From the NCBI GenBank assembly GCA_964498075.1, contig CAZCGA010000210.1, positions 1 to 8,425 on the forward strand: a stretch of 8,425 bases of DNA, read 5' to 3'. The translations under genes and the position numbers were made by a program. Origin of the DNA: CAZCGA01 sp964498075. GTDB taxonomy: Bacteria > Desulfobacterota > Binatia > HRBIN30. This document shows positions 1 to 5,043 of this stretch, one piece after another. Each line of letters starts with the position of its first letter. Position 1 is the first letter of the stretch. The notes beneath the pieces were generated by a model that saw nothing but the letters and a program-made list of their open reading frames with translations, searched no databases and had not been told where the DNA came from.

Positions 1-89
1 TCCCGGCAATGGCACTGGCCTTTGAAGAGCGCGTCGCCCTCAGCCTTGTAGCGAACCGCGCCGCAGTAACATCCACCTTGCAATTCCAT
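1..89 (-). CDS. GFA-family (CENP-V/GFA) zinc-binding protein, N-terminal fragment
   Basis: Only the first 29 residues are inside the window; the gene runs off the left edge. The peptide begins MELQGGCYCGAVRY and reaches QCHCR. The G-C-x-C-G-x-x-R-Y motif (Cys7, Cys9) followed by C-H-C (Cys26, Cys28) is the zinc-binding signature of the GFA / glutathione-dependent formaldehyde-activating enzyme-like family (CENP-V/GFA domain). Members are small cytosolic zinc proteins, most without a proven substrate, so formaldehyde activation should not be assumed. The ATG at 89 is fixed by a perfect AAGGAGGT Shine-Dalgarno (96-103) six bases upstream. The gene is divergent from the zinc-ribbon gene at 662 and its neighbour to the left is unknown. 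Family assignment is firm; the function is open. Confidence 0.9.
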   Translation of the reverse strand, partial: MELQGGCYCGAVRYKAEGDALFKGQCHCR

Positions 90-95
90 GACACG

Positions 96-103
96 ACCTC
101 CTT
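96..103 (-). promoter_or_regulatory. Perfect Shine-Dalgarno of the GFA-family gene
   Basis: On the minus strand the sequence reads AAGGAGGT, fully complementary to the 16S rRNA 3' end, with six bases to the ATG at 89. It decides the start and predicts strong initiation. Confidence 0.85.
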
Positions 104-142
104 CTGCGAAATGTGATGATACCCTCCGAGTCGCCTAGCGAG

Positions 143-165
143 ATGCGCTCGGGCTGCCGGCGCAT
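143..165. repeat. Short inverted repeat upstream of the GFA-family gene
   Basis: ATGCGC (143-148) is mirrored by GCGCAT (160-165). An inner CGG/CCG pair (150-152 with 157-159) closes a GCTG loop, leaving one bulged T at 149. It lies 54-76 bases upstream of the minus-strand start at 89, where an operator could sit. No T-tract follows on either strand, so it does not look like a terminator. A chance occurrence in GC-rich DNA is possible. Confidence 0.35.
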
Positions 166-648
166 AGAATCGCGCGCGCAGCAGTCTAGCGCAAGCGGGT
201 CGGTTCCAGTTGGTTGAGTCACTCCAGCAAGGCGGCCACGCCGTGGCGCGGCGCAGGACGGATGAGCCGCGCGCGCTGTTCAGCGGGCTCCAGCGACGTG
301 CCGGGCGGCTCTCACTGGCGACCCGCCCGCTGGCGGTTCAACTTCGCCACGGAAATTCCTCGCCGCTGGTTCTCCCGCCTCGCGGCAATTTTGACCCGAA
401 GACGTGCAGCTCGGTGTTCCGAAGATCACTTCCCGCTGACAATCGGCAGGTCTCTCCAGCAGTATCGCGTGCTTACACGCACCGGGTTCCGCTGGCGTGC
501 CAAATAGACCGCATTCAAGGGCTCCGAAACTATCCACCTATGCTGTGCGCCACCTTGGCGACAATCTCACTTCGACCTGCTAAGTTACCTCATCCGCTTC
601 TGCAGGAAGCCGCCCCGAGTTGGCCAAGCAACCAGCCGGGAACCAGAC
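166..648. other. Intergenic stretch with no convincing gene
   Basis: About 480 bases between the GFA-family gene and the zinc-ribbon gene. Open frames exist on both strands (for example 210-662 plus and 280-537 minus), but their products are Arg/Ser/Pro/Leu-rich, have no recognisable motif and lack a good Shine-Dalgarno. A small stem (GCGTG 467-471 with CACGC 476-480, CTTA loop) is visible. A promoter for the gene at 662 presumably lies near the right end, but no convincing -35/-10 pair was found. Confidence 0.5.
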
Positions 649-661
649 AAGGAGCACAATG

Positions 662-1093
662 ATGATTCAAGCAGTCGTAGGGAAGAGAGTCGACAGCTGG
701 TGTGCCCGTTGCAAGCTCATGCTGGCACACACTATCGAGGCCATCGTGAAGGACAAGATCACTCGCACACACTGCAATACCTGCGGTGCGCAACACGCCT
801 ATCGGCGCAACCCGCCGGGTACCGCGAGCGCCACGGTACGCGGCGTATCGTCTGGCAGCGGACGGTCTACGAAGGCAACGTCTCCAGCCGTCGACTATCA
901 AGAGCTGCTGCGCGGCAAAGATGTCGGCAACGCCCGTGCGTACAAGATATCCGAACGCTTCCGGCCGAAGGAGATCATTCGTCACCCGACCTTTGGCGTA
1001 GGCCTCGTAGTTGCCGTGCGCGATACAAACAAGATCGACGTCGGGTTCAGCGATGGCTTGAAGACGCTCATCCAGGACTCGGTTGCGCGGTAA
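662..1093 (+). CDS. Zinc-ribbon protein with UvrD-C-terminus-like tail
   Basis: A 143-aa cytosolic protein in three parts. Residues 13-47 form a zinc ribbon with two Cys pairs: C14-x2-C17 in SWCARCKLMLAHTIEAIV, and C38-x2-C41 in HCNTCGAQHAYR. Residues 49-77 are a Gly/Ser/Thr/Arg-rich linker. Residues 98-138 (RFRPKEIIRHPTFGVGLVVAV, then KIDVGFSDGLKTLI) resemble the small Tudor-like beta-barrel at the C-terminus of UvrD/PcrA helicases (pattern HPxFGxGxVxxV...V.F.DG.KxL). Such modules bind nucleic acid or RNA polymerase, so a role in transcription or nucleic-acid binding is plausible but inferred. AAGGAG at 649-654 is followed by tandem ATGs at 659 and 662; 662 has the better seven-base spacing. 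It stands alone on the plus strand. I recall similar hypothetical proteins in deltaproteobacteria but know of no characterised member. Confidence 0.85.
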   Translation: MIQAVVGKRVDSWCARCKLMLAHTIEAIVKDKITRTHCNTCGAQHAYRRNPPGTASATVRGVSSGSGRSTKATSPAVDYQELLRGKDVGNARAYKISERFRPKEIIRHPTFGVGLVVAVRDTNKIDVGFSDGLKTLIQDSVAR

Positions 1094-1162
1094 ATGCTAG
1101 TACACGTCCAGCCGTGCGTTTCACCCAGATGCCCGGCGACTGCTGCGCTCGCTAGGACCTTG

Positions 1163-1184
1163 GGGCACTCCTCACGGAGTGCCC
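1163..1184 (+). other. Perfect 9-bp hairpin downstream of the zinc-ribbon gene
   Basis: GGGCACTCC (1163-1171) and GGAGTGCCC (1176-1184) pair perfectly around a TCAC tetraloop. It starts 69 bases after the stop at 1093. No T-run follows, so a classical intrinsic terminator is not supported. It could stabilise an mRNA 3' end, or be a leader structure for the small frame at 1219. Confidence 0.6.
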
Positions 1185-1218
1185 ATGGCATTGCCTGCGC
1201 GGCGAAGGAGAAGTGCAA

Positions 1219-1404
1219 ATGAACGTGCGTCTTGCCAGTGGAAATGAGTTACCCGCAGGCTGGCATCCTGGCCAACCATTGCTGGGAAAGAGTGTGGACT
1301 TGCATGCAGCCGTGGACTGCCCGTTTGGTCCTGACTGTCAGCCATGCCGTGACGGGTTGACGTGGAACCCCGGACTCGAGACACACCGCAAGCAAGTCAC
1401 CTGA
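1219..1404 (+). CDS. Possible small protein with a three-cysteine cluster (61 aa)
   Basis: A 61-aa reading frame starting at ATG 1219 (an in-frame GTG lies at 1213). GAAGGAG at 1204-1210 sits eight bases upstream, an ideal ribosome binding site. The product is hydrophilic with no signal peptide or membrane segment. Its only visible motif is C34-x5-C40-x2-C43 (DCPFGPDCQPC), a potential metal site. I recognise no family. Third codon positions are less GC-biased than in neighbouring genes, which argues for caution. Opposing frames (1172-1384 and 1397-1804, minus) are weaker. It could be co-transcribed with the zinc-ribbon gene 125 bases upstream. It may be spurious. Confidence 0.35.
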   Translation: MNVRLASGNELPAGWHPGQPLLGKSVDLHAAVDCPFGPDCQPCRDGLTWNPGLETHRKQVT

Positions 1405-1429
1405 CCGTGCGGGTGTGGGGGCCGTTGTG

Positions 1430-1450
1430 CTCGACGACTTCTCCGTCGAG
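1430..1450 (-). other. Hairpin downstream of the OmpA-family gene
   Basis: CTCGACG (1430-1436) and CGTCGAG (1444-1450) form a 7-bp stem with a seven-base loop, 96 bases past the end of the minus-strand envelope operon. No T-tract follows in that direction, so a Rho-independent terminator is not demonstrated. The rest of 1405-1545 holds nothing I can support. Confidence 0.35.
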
Positions 1451-1545
1451 CGCCTGATGCGGTTTCTGACCGCGCTTCATCGAGACATCCGGATCGTTGT
1501 CGGCGAGAAACCTCGACGGGGCCGCTGTAGGGTGCAGATGACAGT

Positions 1546-2046
1546 TCACCGCACCGTGACTTCGACGCGGCGGTTGTTGCGGCGACCCTTGGTGGTTTCG
1601 TTGGAGGCAGCCGGGTACTGCTCTCCGAGCCCTTGCCCCACAGTGCGGGACCCGGCGATCCCTTGCGAGTTCAAGAAGGCCGCCACGGCTAAGGCCCGCG
1701 CTTGCGACAGGCCCGAATTCGTCGCTTCGCTTCCGGTCGAGTCGGCAAAACCTTGCACTTGAATCATCGCCTGCGGGTACGGCTGCATCTGCTGGACGAA
1801 CCATCTGAGCTCACGTTGCCCGTCCTGGTCGACGACGGCGCTGCCGACATCGAAATAGACTACCGCCGCGTACTTTTGTGCCTGCGCGTGGGCCGCTTCC
1901 GCTTGTGCCTGGGCAGCGCGCTGTTCGCTTTCAAGCCGTTGGGTTTGTTGTTGGTAGGTCCGCTGATAGGCGGAGGGACACCCCTGGAGCATCAAGAATG
2001 CTGCCGCCAGTCCAGCGGCGGCCGGGCGTCCGGCGATCACTTTCAT
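1546..2046 (-). CDS. OmpA-family (Pal-like) peptidoglycan-binding lipoprotein
   Basis: A 166-aa lipoprotein. Residues 1-22 are a signal peptide ending in LMLQG before the lipid-accepting Cys23. Residues 29-60 form a Gln/Ala-rich stretch (QQQTQRLESEQRAAQAQAEA) likely to be helical or coiled coil. Residues 62-166 are the OmpA C-terminal domain: VVYFDVGSAVV, GFADSTGSEATN, LSQARALAV and the terminal GRRNNRRVEVTV. Asp102 and Arg117 match the residues that bind the diaminopimelate of peptidoglycan in OmpA/Pal. It should tether the outer membrane to the cell wall. It is the last gene of a four-gene operon; its ATG overlaps the EF-hand gene's stop by four bases (ATGA), implying translational coupling. 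The length is normal for Pal-like lipoproteins. It is not placed next to tolB, so calling it Pal itself is not justified. Confidence 0.93.
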   Translation of the reverse strand: MKVIAGRPAAAGLAAAFLMLQGCPSAYQRTYQQQTQRLESEQRAAQAQAEAAHAQAQKYAAVVYFDVGSAVVDQDGQRELRWFVQQMQPYPQAMIQVQGFADSTGSEATNSGLSQARALAVAAFLNSQGIAGSRTVGQGLGEQYPAASNETTKGRRNNRRVEVTVR

Positions 2047-2450
2047 GACTTCTTCCGTGCCTCGAACACGGCGACCACCTCGTCGAGCGACAGTTCTCCG
2101 TCGTGGTTGGTGTCGGCCTCTTCGAACTGCCGGAATCGGATGCGCACGAACTCACGCAGCGAGACCTGTCCGTCCGCGTCCTGGTCCACATCTTTGACCG
2201 CTTCGGGAAGCGGCAACCGGCTCAGCTCAACGGCGCCAAGAAAGCCGTCCTTGTTCGTATCGGCGCTGTAGAACACCTCGACGAGCCGCGTGTGGAATTC
2301 CTCGAGGTCAATTTCCCCGTCCCCGTTCTTGTCGGTTTCGGCGAACGCCGCCCTGGGGTCGTAGGGTTTCGGCTGATCTCCGCCACGTGCAGCGCTGGTG
2401 AACACCATGACGGCGGTTGCGAGGACGATCGATATTGTCATTGAGCGCAT
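2043..2450 (-). CDS. Exported four-EF-hand calcium-binding protein
   Basis: A 135-aa protein with an N-terminal signal sequence (about residues 1-21, MRSMTISIVLATAVMVFTSA). Four complete 12-residue EF-hand loops follow, at 40-51 (DKNGDGEIDLEE), 64-75 (DTNKDGFLGAVE), 89-100 (DQDADGQVSLRE) and 113-124 (DTNHDGELSLDE). Each has D/N/D at positions 1, 3 and 5, Gly at 6 and Glu at 12, so all four should bind Ca2+. No enzyme domain is present, suggesting a periplasmic calcium buffer or sensor. A lipobox is absent, unlike its three operon partners. The start at 2450 is backed by GAAGGAA five bases upstream; a longer in-frame extension would run into the upstream gene. It begins 26 bases after the glycine-zipper gene and overlaps the OmpA-family start. 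The partner or target is unknown. Confidence 0.92.
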   Translation of the reverse strand: MRSMTISIVLATAVMVFTSAARGGDQPKPYDPRAAFAETDKNGDGEIDLEEFHTRLVEVFYSADTNKDGFLGAVELSRLPLPEAVKDVDQDADGQVSLREFVRIRFRQFEEADTNHDGELSLDEVVAVFEARKKS

Positions 2451-2476
2451 GCTGGTTCCTTCGCGGGCATCCCGCC

Positions 2477-2968
2477 CTAGCTCTGCTGGATCTTCCAGGT
2501 TCCGTCTGCCTGGCGGCACGCCGTCCCGTACGACTGTTGCGGCTCGCCGCCAATCGTGATCGTCTGCCGGTATTCGCGACAGTACTGGCCGGTGGCCAGC
2601 TGATACGTCTTGGTCGGCGTGACCGTTCCGGAGTTGCCGGAGTCGGGATTGTTCCACACGGAGGCCTGGCCACTTGCGTTCTGCTCGAAGGCGCGGGTGG
2701 CGGCCTGCGAGGCCATCTGCTTGTCGCGATTGTCCAGCTTATGACCCACGAAGCCGCCCAACAGGGCGCCCCCGAGGGCGCTGGCGACAATGACGCCCGG
2801 ACTGCCACCGGCGAGCGCCGCGATACCAGCGCCGGCGCCCGCACCCATCAGACCGCCGAGCAGCGCCTTGGGGTTCTCCTGATACGATTGCTGCATGGCC
2901 GCGCACGACGACAGAACGAACGCCAGCAGAACGATGGGCGCCACCGTGCGAATGTTTGTGCGACGCAT
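2477..2968 (-). CDS. Glycine-zipper lipoprotein, 17-kDa surface-antigen type
   Basis: A 163-aa lipoprotein. The signal peptide ends in the lipobox LSSC, with Cys22 as the lipidation site. Residues 36-75 are a glycine zipper (LLGGLMGAGAGAGIAALAGG, then SALGGALLGGFVG) that can form two packed membrane-inserting helices. The C-terminal part (residues 121-160: TYQLATGQYCREYRQTITIG, then QQSYGTACRQADGTWKI) contains Cys130 and Cys151 and resembles the C-terminal domain of rickettsial 17-kDa antigen / RT0821-Lpp0805 surface lipoproteins. It probably sits in the outer membrane; the molecular role is unknown in the family. GGGAGGG lies a few bases upstream of ATG 2968. It is the second gene of the operon, 33 bases after the small lipoprotein gene. 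Confidence 0.9.
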   Translation of the reverse strand: MRRTNIRTVAPIVLLAFVLSSCAAMQQSYQENPKALLGGLMGAGAGAGIAALAGGSPGVIVASALGGALLGGFVGHKLDNRDKQMASQAATRAFEQNASGQASVWNNPDSGNSGTVTPTKTYQLATGQYCREYRQTITIGGEPQQSYGTACRQADGTWKIQQS

Positions 2969-3001
2969 GAATTCCCTCCCGATGCTCTCTAGTGCGGGGA
3001 C

Positions 3002-3382
3002 TTACGGGACCATATTCGAAAGCTCGCCGACGCGGCCAGTCTGCGAAATGGCGTAGCAATCGGTTTCGTCGCGGCAGTAGGTGATGTAGACTCCCTGCCT
3101 GCCGCAGCCGCGCACGCCGACGGTGTACTCAGTCCCTTCGAATCGCCAGGCCTGGACGACCTTCTGCGAGAGCACCGACGCTTCTACGTTCGGGCAGTTC
3201 AGCTCGAACCTGGCGCGACTCTCCGCCGTCTGTAAGGCTCCTGGCGCGTTTTGCGCGAGGATATTGACGCAGGCGCTTGCAAGCAGCGCTACAAGCATCA
3301 CGGTCGCGACTGTTCGAAACCGCGAGAATGCGCGCAACAGCCGCTGATTTGCGCGATGCGTACACCTCTGAAAATTGTGCAT
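3002..3382 (-). CDS. Small lipoprotein with conserved cysteine pairs, unknown function
   Basis: A 126-aa predicted lipoprotein. A basic N-region (residues 1-25) and the hydrophobic stretch VATVMLVALLASAC end in a lipobox with Cys38. The mature part has ELNCPN (Cys63), TVGVRGCGRQGVYITYC (Cys93, Cys103) and Cys109. The 'NCP...V.GCG....Y..C' pattern recalls small uncharacterised deltaproteobacterial lipoproteins; I know of no function. ATG 3382 was chosen because GGAGG precedes it by six bases and gives a sensible signal peptide. An in-frame ATG at 3454/3448, also behind GGAGG, would give an implausibly long N-region. It is the first gene of the four-gene envelope operon, followed 33 bases later by the glycine-zipper gene. 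The upstream leader carries a mini-ORF and inverted repeats. Confidence 0.82.
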   Translation of the reverse strand: MHNFQRCTHRANQRLLRAFSRFRTVATVMLVALLASACVNILAQNAPGALQTAESRARFELNCPNVEASVLSQKVVQAWRFEGTEYTVGVRGCGRQGVYITYCRDETDCYAISQTGRVGELSNMVP

Positions 3383-3516
3383 GGCCTTCCTCCGGGAATC
3401 GGGCTCGACGAAGCACCGGTCTCCTCTGGGATGCAGGAGGTGGTGCATCGTCATATCCTCCACGGTTCGAGTACGGGTTCGTGCATTGCTCCTGGTGACA
3501 CGGCGTTGGCCCCGCG

Positions 3517-3549
3517 TCAACCCGTGTTGAGAATCACCATTCGCAGCAT
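3517..3549 (-). CDS. Possible 10-aa leader peptide upstream of the envelope operon
   Basis: The mini-ORF MLRMVILNTG starts at ATG 3549 and stops with TGA at 3517-3519. It is preceded by a ten-base perfect Shine-Dalgarno, AAGGAGGTGA (3557-3566), seven bases upstream, stronger than that of any full gene here except the GFA gene. It lies 134 bases ahead of the operon's first start (3382). Its TGA overlaps a TTG at 3520 in the frame of the lipoprotein gene, so coupling to a longer version of that gene is conceivable. It could be a regulatory leader peptide or the remnant of a lost gene start. Expression is unproven. Confidence 0.35.
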   Translation of the reverse strand: MLRMVILNTG

Positions 3550-3556
3550 CCTTCGT

Positions 3557-3566
3557 TCACCTCCTT
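3557..3566 (-). promoter_or_regulatory. Ten-base perfect Shine-Dalgarno in the operon leader
   Basis: Minus strand AAGGAGGTGA, complementary over ten bases to the anti-Shine-Dalgarno of 16S rRNA, seven bases before ATG 3549. It serves no long reading frame. Confidence 0.7.
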
Positions 3567-3662
3567 CCTGTACCCGCAGGTATCTCTCACGGCATCGCCC
3601 GGCCGTTCAGCGGGGTGCAGTTCAGCTCAGGGGTCTGTCCCTGTCGGAGGTCACGCCGACCT

Positions 3663-3686
3663 CATCGAGCCGGCGGCTGCTCGATG
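3663..3686. repeat. Perfect 8-bp inverted repeat in the leader region
   Basis: CATCGAGC (3663-3670) and GCTCGATG (3679-3686) are exact inverted copies around the 8-base spacer CGGCGGCT. It lies about 280 bases upstream of the lipoprotein start at 3382 and 114 bases upstream of the mini-ORF ATG. It may be an operator for a dimeric regulator or an RNA hairpin; no T-tract follows on either strand. Nearby minus-strand sequence has further small stems (TACC/GGTA at about 3572-3583, ACGGC/GCCGT near 3590-3605). Confidence 0.45.
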
Positions 3687-3857
3687 CTTCACGCCTGCTA
3701 GAATCGCCGAAGTCGAGCCCTCAAGTCCGGAAGGTTCTCGGTAAATTTGCGGAAATCTTCGGTGCTGCGCAGCTCTACTGGGTAGACCGTGACAACCAGG
3801 CCGCGAAGGTGGGGGGCACTGTCGGCGAGGTGGGCCTCGATCGCACCGTCGCGGTGA

Positions 3858-4193
3858 TCATTCGATCGGAGGCTGCTCGGTGTCTGGCAATTCCTCCGCC
3901 GGAGGCGGTCCCGCCTCTGGCGGCACGGCCTCGACTCCAGGAAGCTGGGCCTCGGCGTCGCCTTGATCCGCGTCGGTCGCCGGGGAGTCGGGCAGCTCCA
4001 CACCTTCCTTGACCGGCACCTGGTACTCATCAGCGATCAGGACACCACCTTCACCCGCGTGAAGCTGGCGTGGTGTGCCCTGCAGTTGTGGCGAGATCGC
4101 GCGTGGCTCCGGCCGAAATCCGCTTGGCGCTGACGCCGCCGCAACCGACGCGGTAAAGAACACCATGAGCGGGATGATTCGAATGCGTTTCAT
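3858..4193 (-). CDS. Secreted acidic proline-rich protein of unknown function
   Basis: A 111-aa predicted exported protein. Residues 1-22 (MKRIRIIPLMVFFTASVAAA) are a classic signal peptide, with cleavage likely after ASA. The mature part is hydrophilic, acidic and proline-rich towards its end (PGVEAVPPEAGPPPAEELPD), looking disordered; there is no cysteine and no recognised domain. No Shine-Dalgarno precedes ATG 4193. Instead an extended -10 box lies six bases upstream, suggesting a leaderless mRNA. It lies 207 bases after the cysteine-rich gene on the same strand. Another minus-strand frame continues just past its stop with coding-like codons, so a shifted or lost C-terminus is possible. 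The gene call rests on the signal peptide and codon use. Confidence 0.65.
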   Translation of the reverse strand: MKRIRIIPLMVFFTASVAAASAPSGFRPEPRAISPQLQGTPRQLHAGEGGVLIADEYQVPVKEGVELPDSPATDADQGDAEAQLPGVEAVPPEAGPPPAEELPDTEQPPIE

Positions 4194-4199
4194 AGTTTC

Positions 4200-4208
4200 A
4201 TTCTAGCA
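4200..4208 (-). promoter_or_regulatory. Extended -10 promoter, leaderless arrangement
   Basis: The minus strand reads TGCTAGAAT: an extended TGn followed by TAGAAT (5 of 6 to TATAAT). Six bases then lead to ATG 4193, so transcription would begin at or next to the start codon. The -35 region at 17-18 spacing is poor, which extended -10 promoters tolerate. Confidence 0.5.
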
Positions 4209-4400
4209 AATGCTCGGCAGGGCGGCCATCGGGGAGCGCACGTCGGAGTGGCCGCCGTGAACCGTCAGTCCCAGCAGCGCCCCAAGGATGCGCCGTCACC
4301 GGTCCGGCGGAGGACGGCGCGTGTGTCTGCCACAACATCTGAACAGGAGGACACGGGCGAGATCGGCGCCGGCGGAACCCAGCATCCGCCCGCGCATAAC

Positions 4401-4964
4401 TTACTCGGGCGAGTGCTTCACGGAAGCGTCGCACGTTCGGTGATTGCAAGACCCGCTCTGGCAGTCGTTGTTGGCGCCGCAGCGGCCGGAGCCTGAACAT
4501 TTGACGCCACAGTTGCCGCCGCACTGGTTACTGATGTCGCTCGGCGTGCAGCACTTCCTGTTGACGCACGCGAAGCCTTCGCAGTCGTCGCCGGTAGTGC
4601 AGCCTTGCGTGTCCTTGCAACGGTTCGAGCAGCTCCCATTGCAGCTCGGGCCGCAGCAGCGGTCACCGGAGCAAGCCCCACTCTGGCAGTCAGTGTTGGC
4701 GCCGCAGACGCTAGAGTCAGGGCATTTGACGCCACAGTTGTTGCCGCACTTGTTGCTGAAATCGCTCGGGGTGCAACACTTCCTATCGACGCACGCTTCG
4801 AACTTTCCGCAGTCGTTGTCGCTGCTGCACTCCTGCCCGACCGCGGCGCAAGGAAAGGCGAGCAGCCGGAGACCAACCGCCGCAACCACTGCCATGAAAG
4901 GGATGCCACACCTCGGGCTGATCAACACGGCAAGCCGTGCACCGCTGCGGGTCTCAATCCACAT
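4401..4964 (-). CDS. Secreted cysteine-rich repeat protein (28 Cys)
   Basis: A 187-aa exported protein from ATG 4964. Residues 1-43 form a long signal sequence whose core is FMAVVAAVGLRLLAFPCAAVG. The mature region of about 144 residues has 28 cysteines, an even number that would allow 14 disulfides. It has two copies of a roughly 58-residue unit with the shared core RKCCTPSD.SN.CG.NCGVKC followed by CGAN.DCQSG.C. They are separated by a CCGPSCNGSCSNRCKDTQGC linker. The pattern resembles dickkopf/EGF-like cysteine-rich repeats of myxobacterial and other deltaproteobacterial surface proteins; no enzymatic motif is seen. A TTG at 5039 with GGGGAGG seven bases upstream would add 25 residues and place the gene four bases after its neighbour. 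I prefer 4964 because the extra codons look non-coding and bury the signal peptide. Confidence 0.82.
   Translation of the reverse strand: MWIETRSGARLAVLISPRCGIPFMAVVAAVGLRLLAFPCAAVGQECSSDNDCGKFEACVDRKCCTPSDFSNKCGNNCGVKCPDSSVCGANTDCQSGACSGDRCCGPSCNGSCSNRCKDTQGCTTGDDCEGFACVNRKCCTPSDISNQCGGNCGVKCSGSGRCGANNDCQSGSCNHRTCDASVKHSPE
4456..4571 (-). repeat. Direct repeat copy 1 inside the cysteine-rich gene
   Basis: This 116-base segment aligns without gaps to 4681-4796, an offset of 225 bases (75 codons). About 96 of 116 bases match by eye. It encodes the second (C-terminal) cysteine unit. In-frame duplication best explains it. Confidence 0.85.
4681..4796 (-). repeat. Direct repeat copy 2 inside the cysteine-rich gene
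   Basis: Partner of 4456-4571, same length and no indels; it encodes the first (N-terminal) cysteine unit. Many of the differences fall on third codon positions or conservative changes (for example DFSNKCGNN versus DISNQCGGN), indicating selection on the protein after duplication. Confidence 0.85.
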
Positions 4965-5043
4965 CTTCGGTACACCATACCGTACTTTGAGAGAGTTGTG
5001 CAGTATTCCACGCGTCGCCGATCCTTGGTGATCGCCCAAAACC

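Larger units (their letters stand above)
3383..3857. other. 475-base leader or intergenic region
   Basis: Between the small lipoprotein start (3382) and the stop of the proline-rich secreted protein (3858) there is no complete gene. It holds the mini-ORF with its perfect Shine-Dalgarno, the 8-bp inverted repeat and, at 3698-3857, a minus-strand frame that stays open without its own start. A plus-strand frame (3251-4012) is also open but has no start codon near its plausible part. No clear sigma-70 promoter for the downstream operon was identified. Confidence 0.5.

Noticed and set aside
210..662. 150-codon plus-strand open frame
   Set aside because: The product is Arg/Ser/Pro/Leu-rich with no motif, there is no good ribosome site, and it runs into the well-supported zinc-ribbon start.
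1163..1184. Rho-independent terminator at the 9-bp hairpin
   Set aside because: The stem is perfect, but no T-run follows on either strand, so only a hairpin is reported.
1702..2271. 189-codon plus-strand open frame opposite the OmpA and EF-hand genes
   Set aside because: Both minus-strand genes have unmistakable domain signatures in this interval; the plus-strand frame has none.
3571..3690. Known riboswitch ahead of the envelope operon
   Set aside because: Compared from memory with TPP, cobalamin, c-di-GMP, fluoride, SAH and guanidine motifs; the conserved cores were not present.
3251..4012. 253-codon plus-strand open frame, partly protein-like (QVRKVLGKFAEIFGAAQLYW)
   Set aside because: It overlaps the signal peptide region of the lipoprotein gene and the Pro-rich secreted gene, and no start codon with a ribosome site lies near the protein-like part. 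Codon bias is weaker than on the minus strand.
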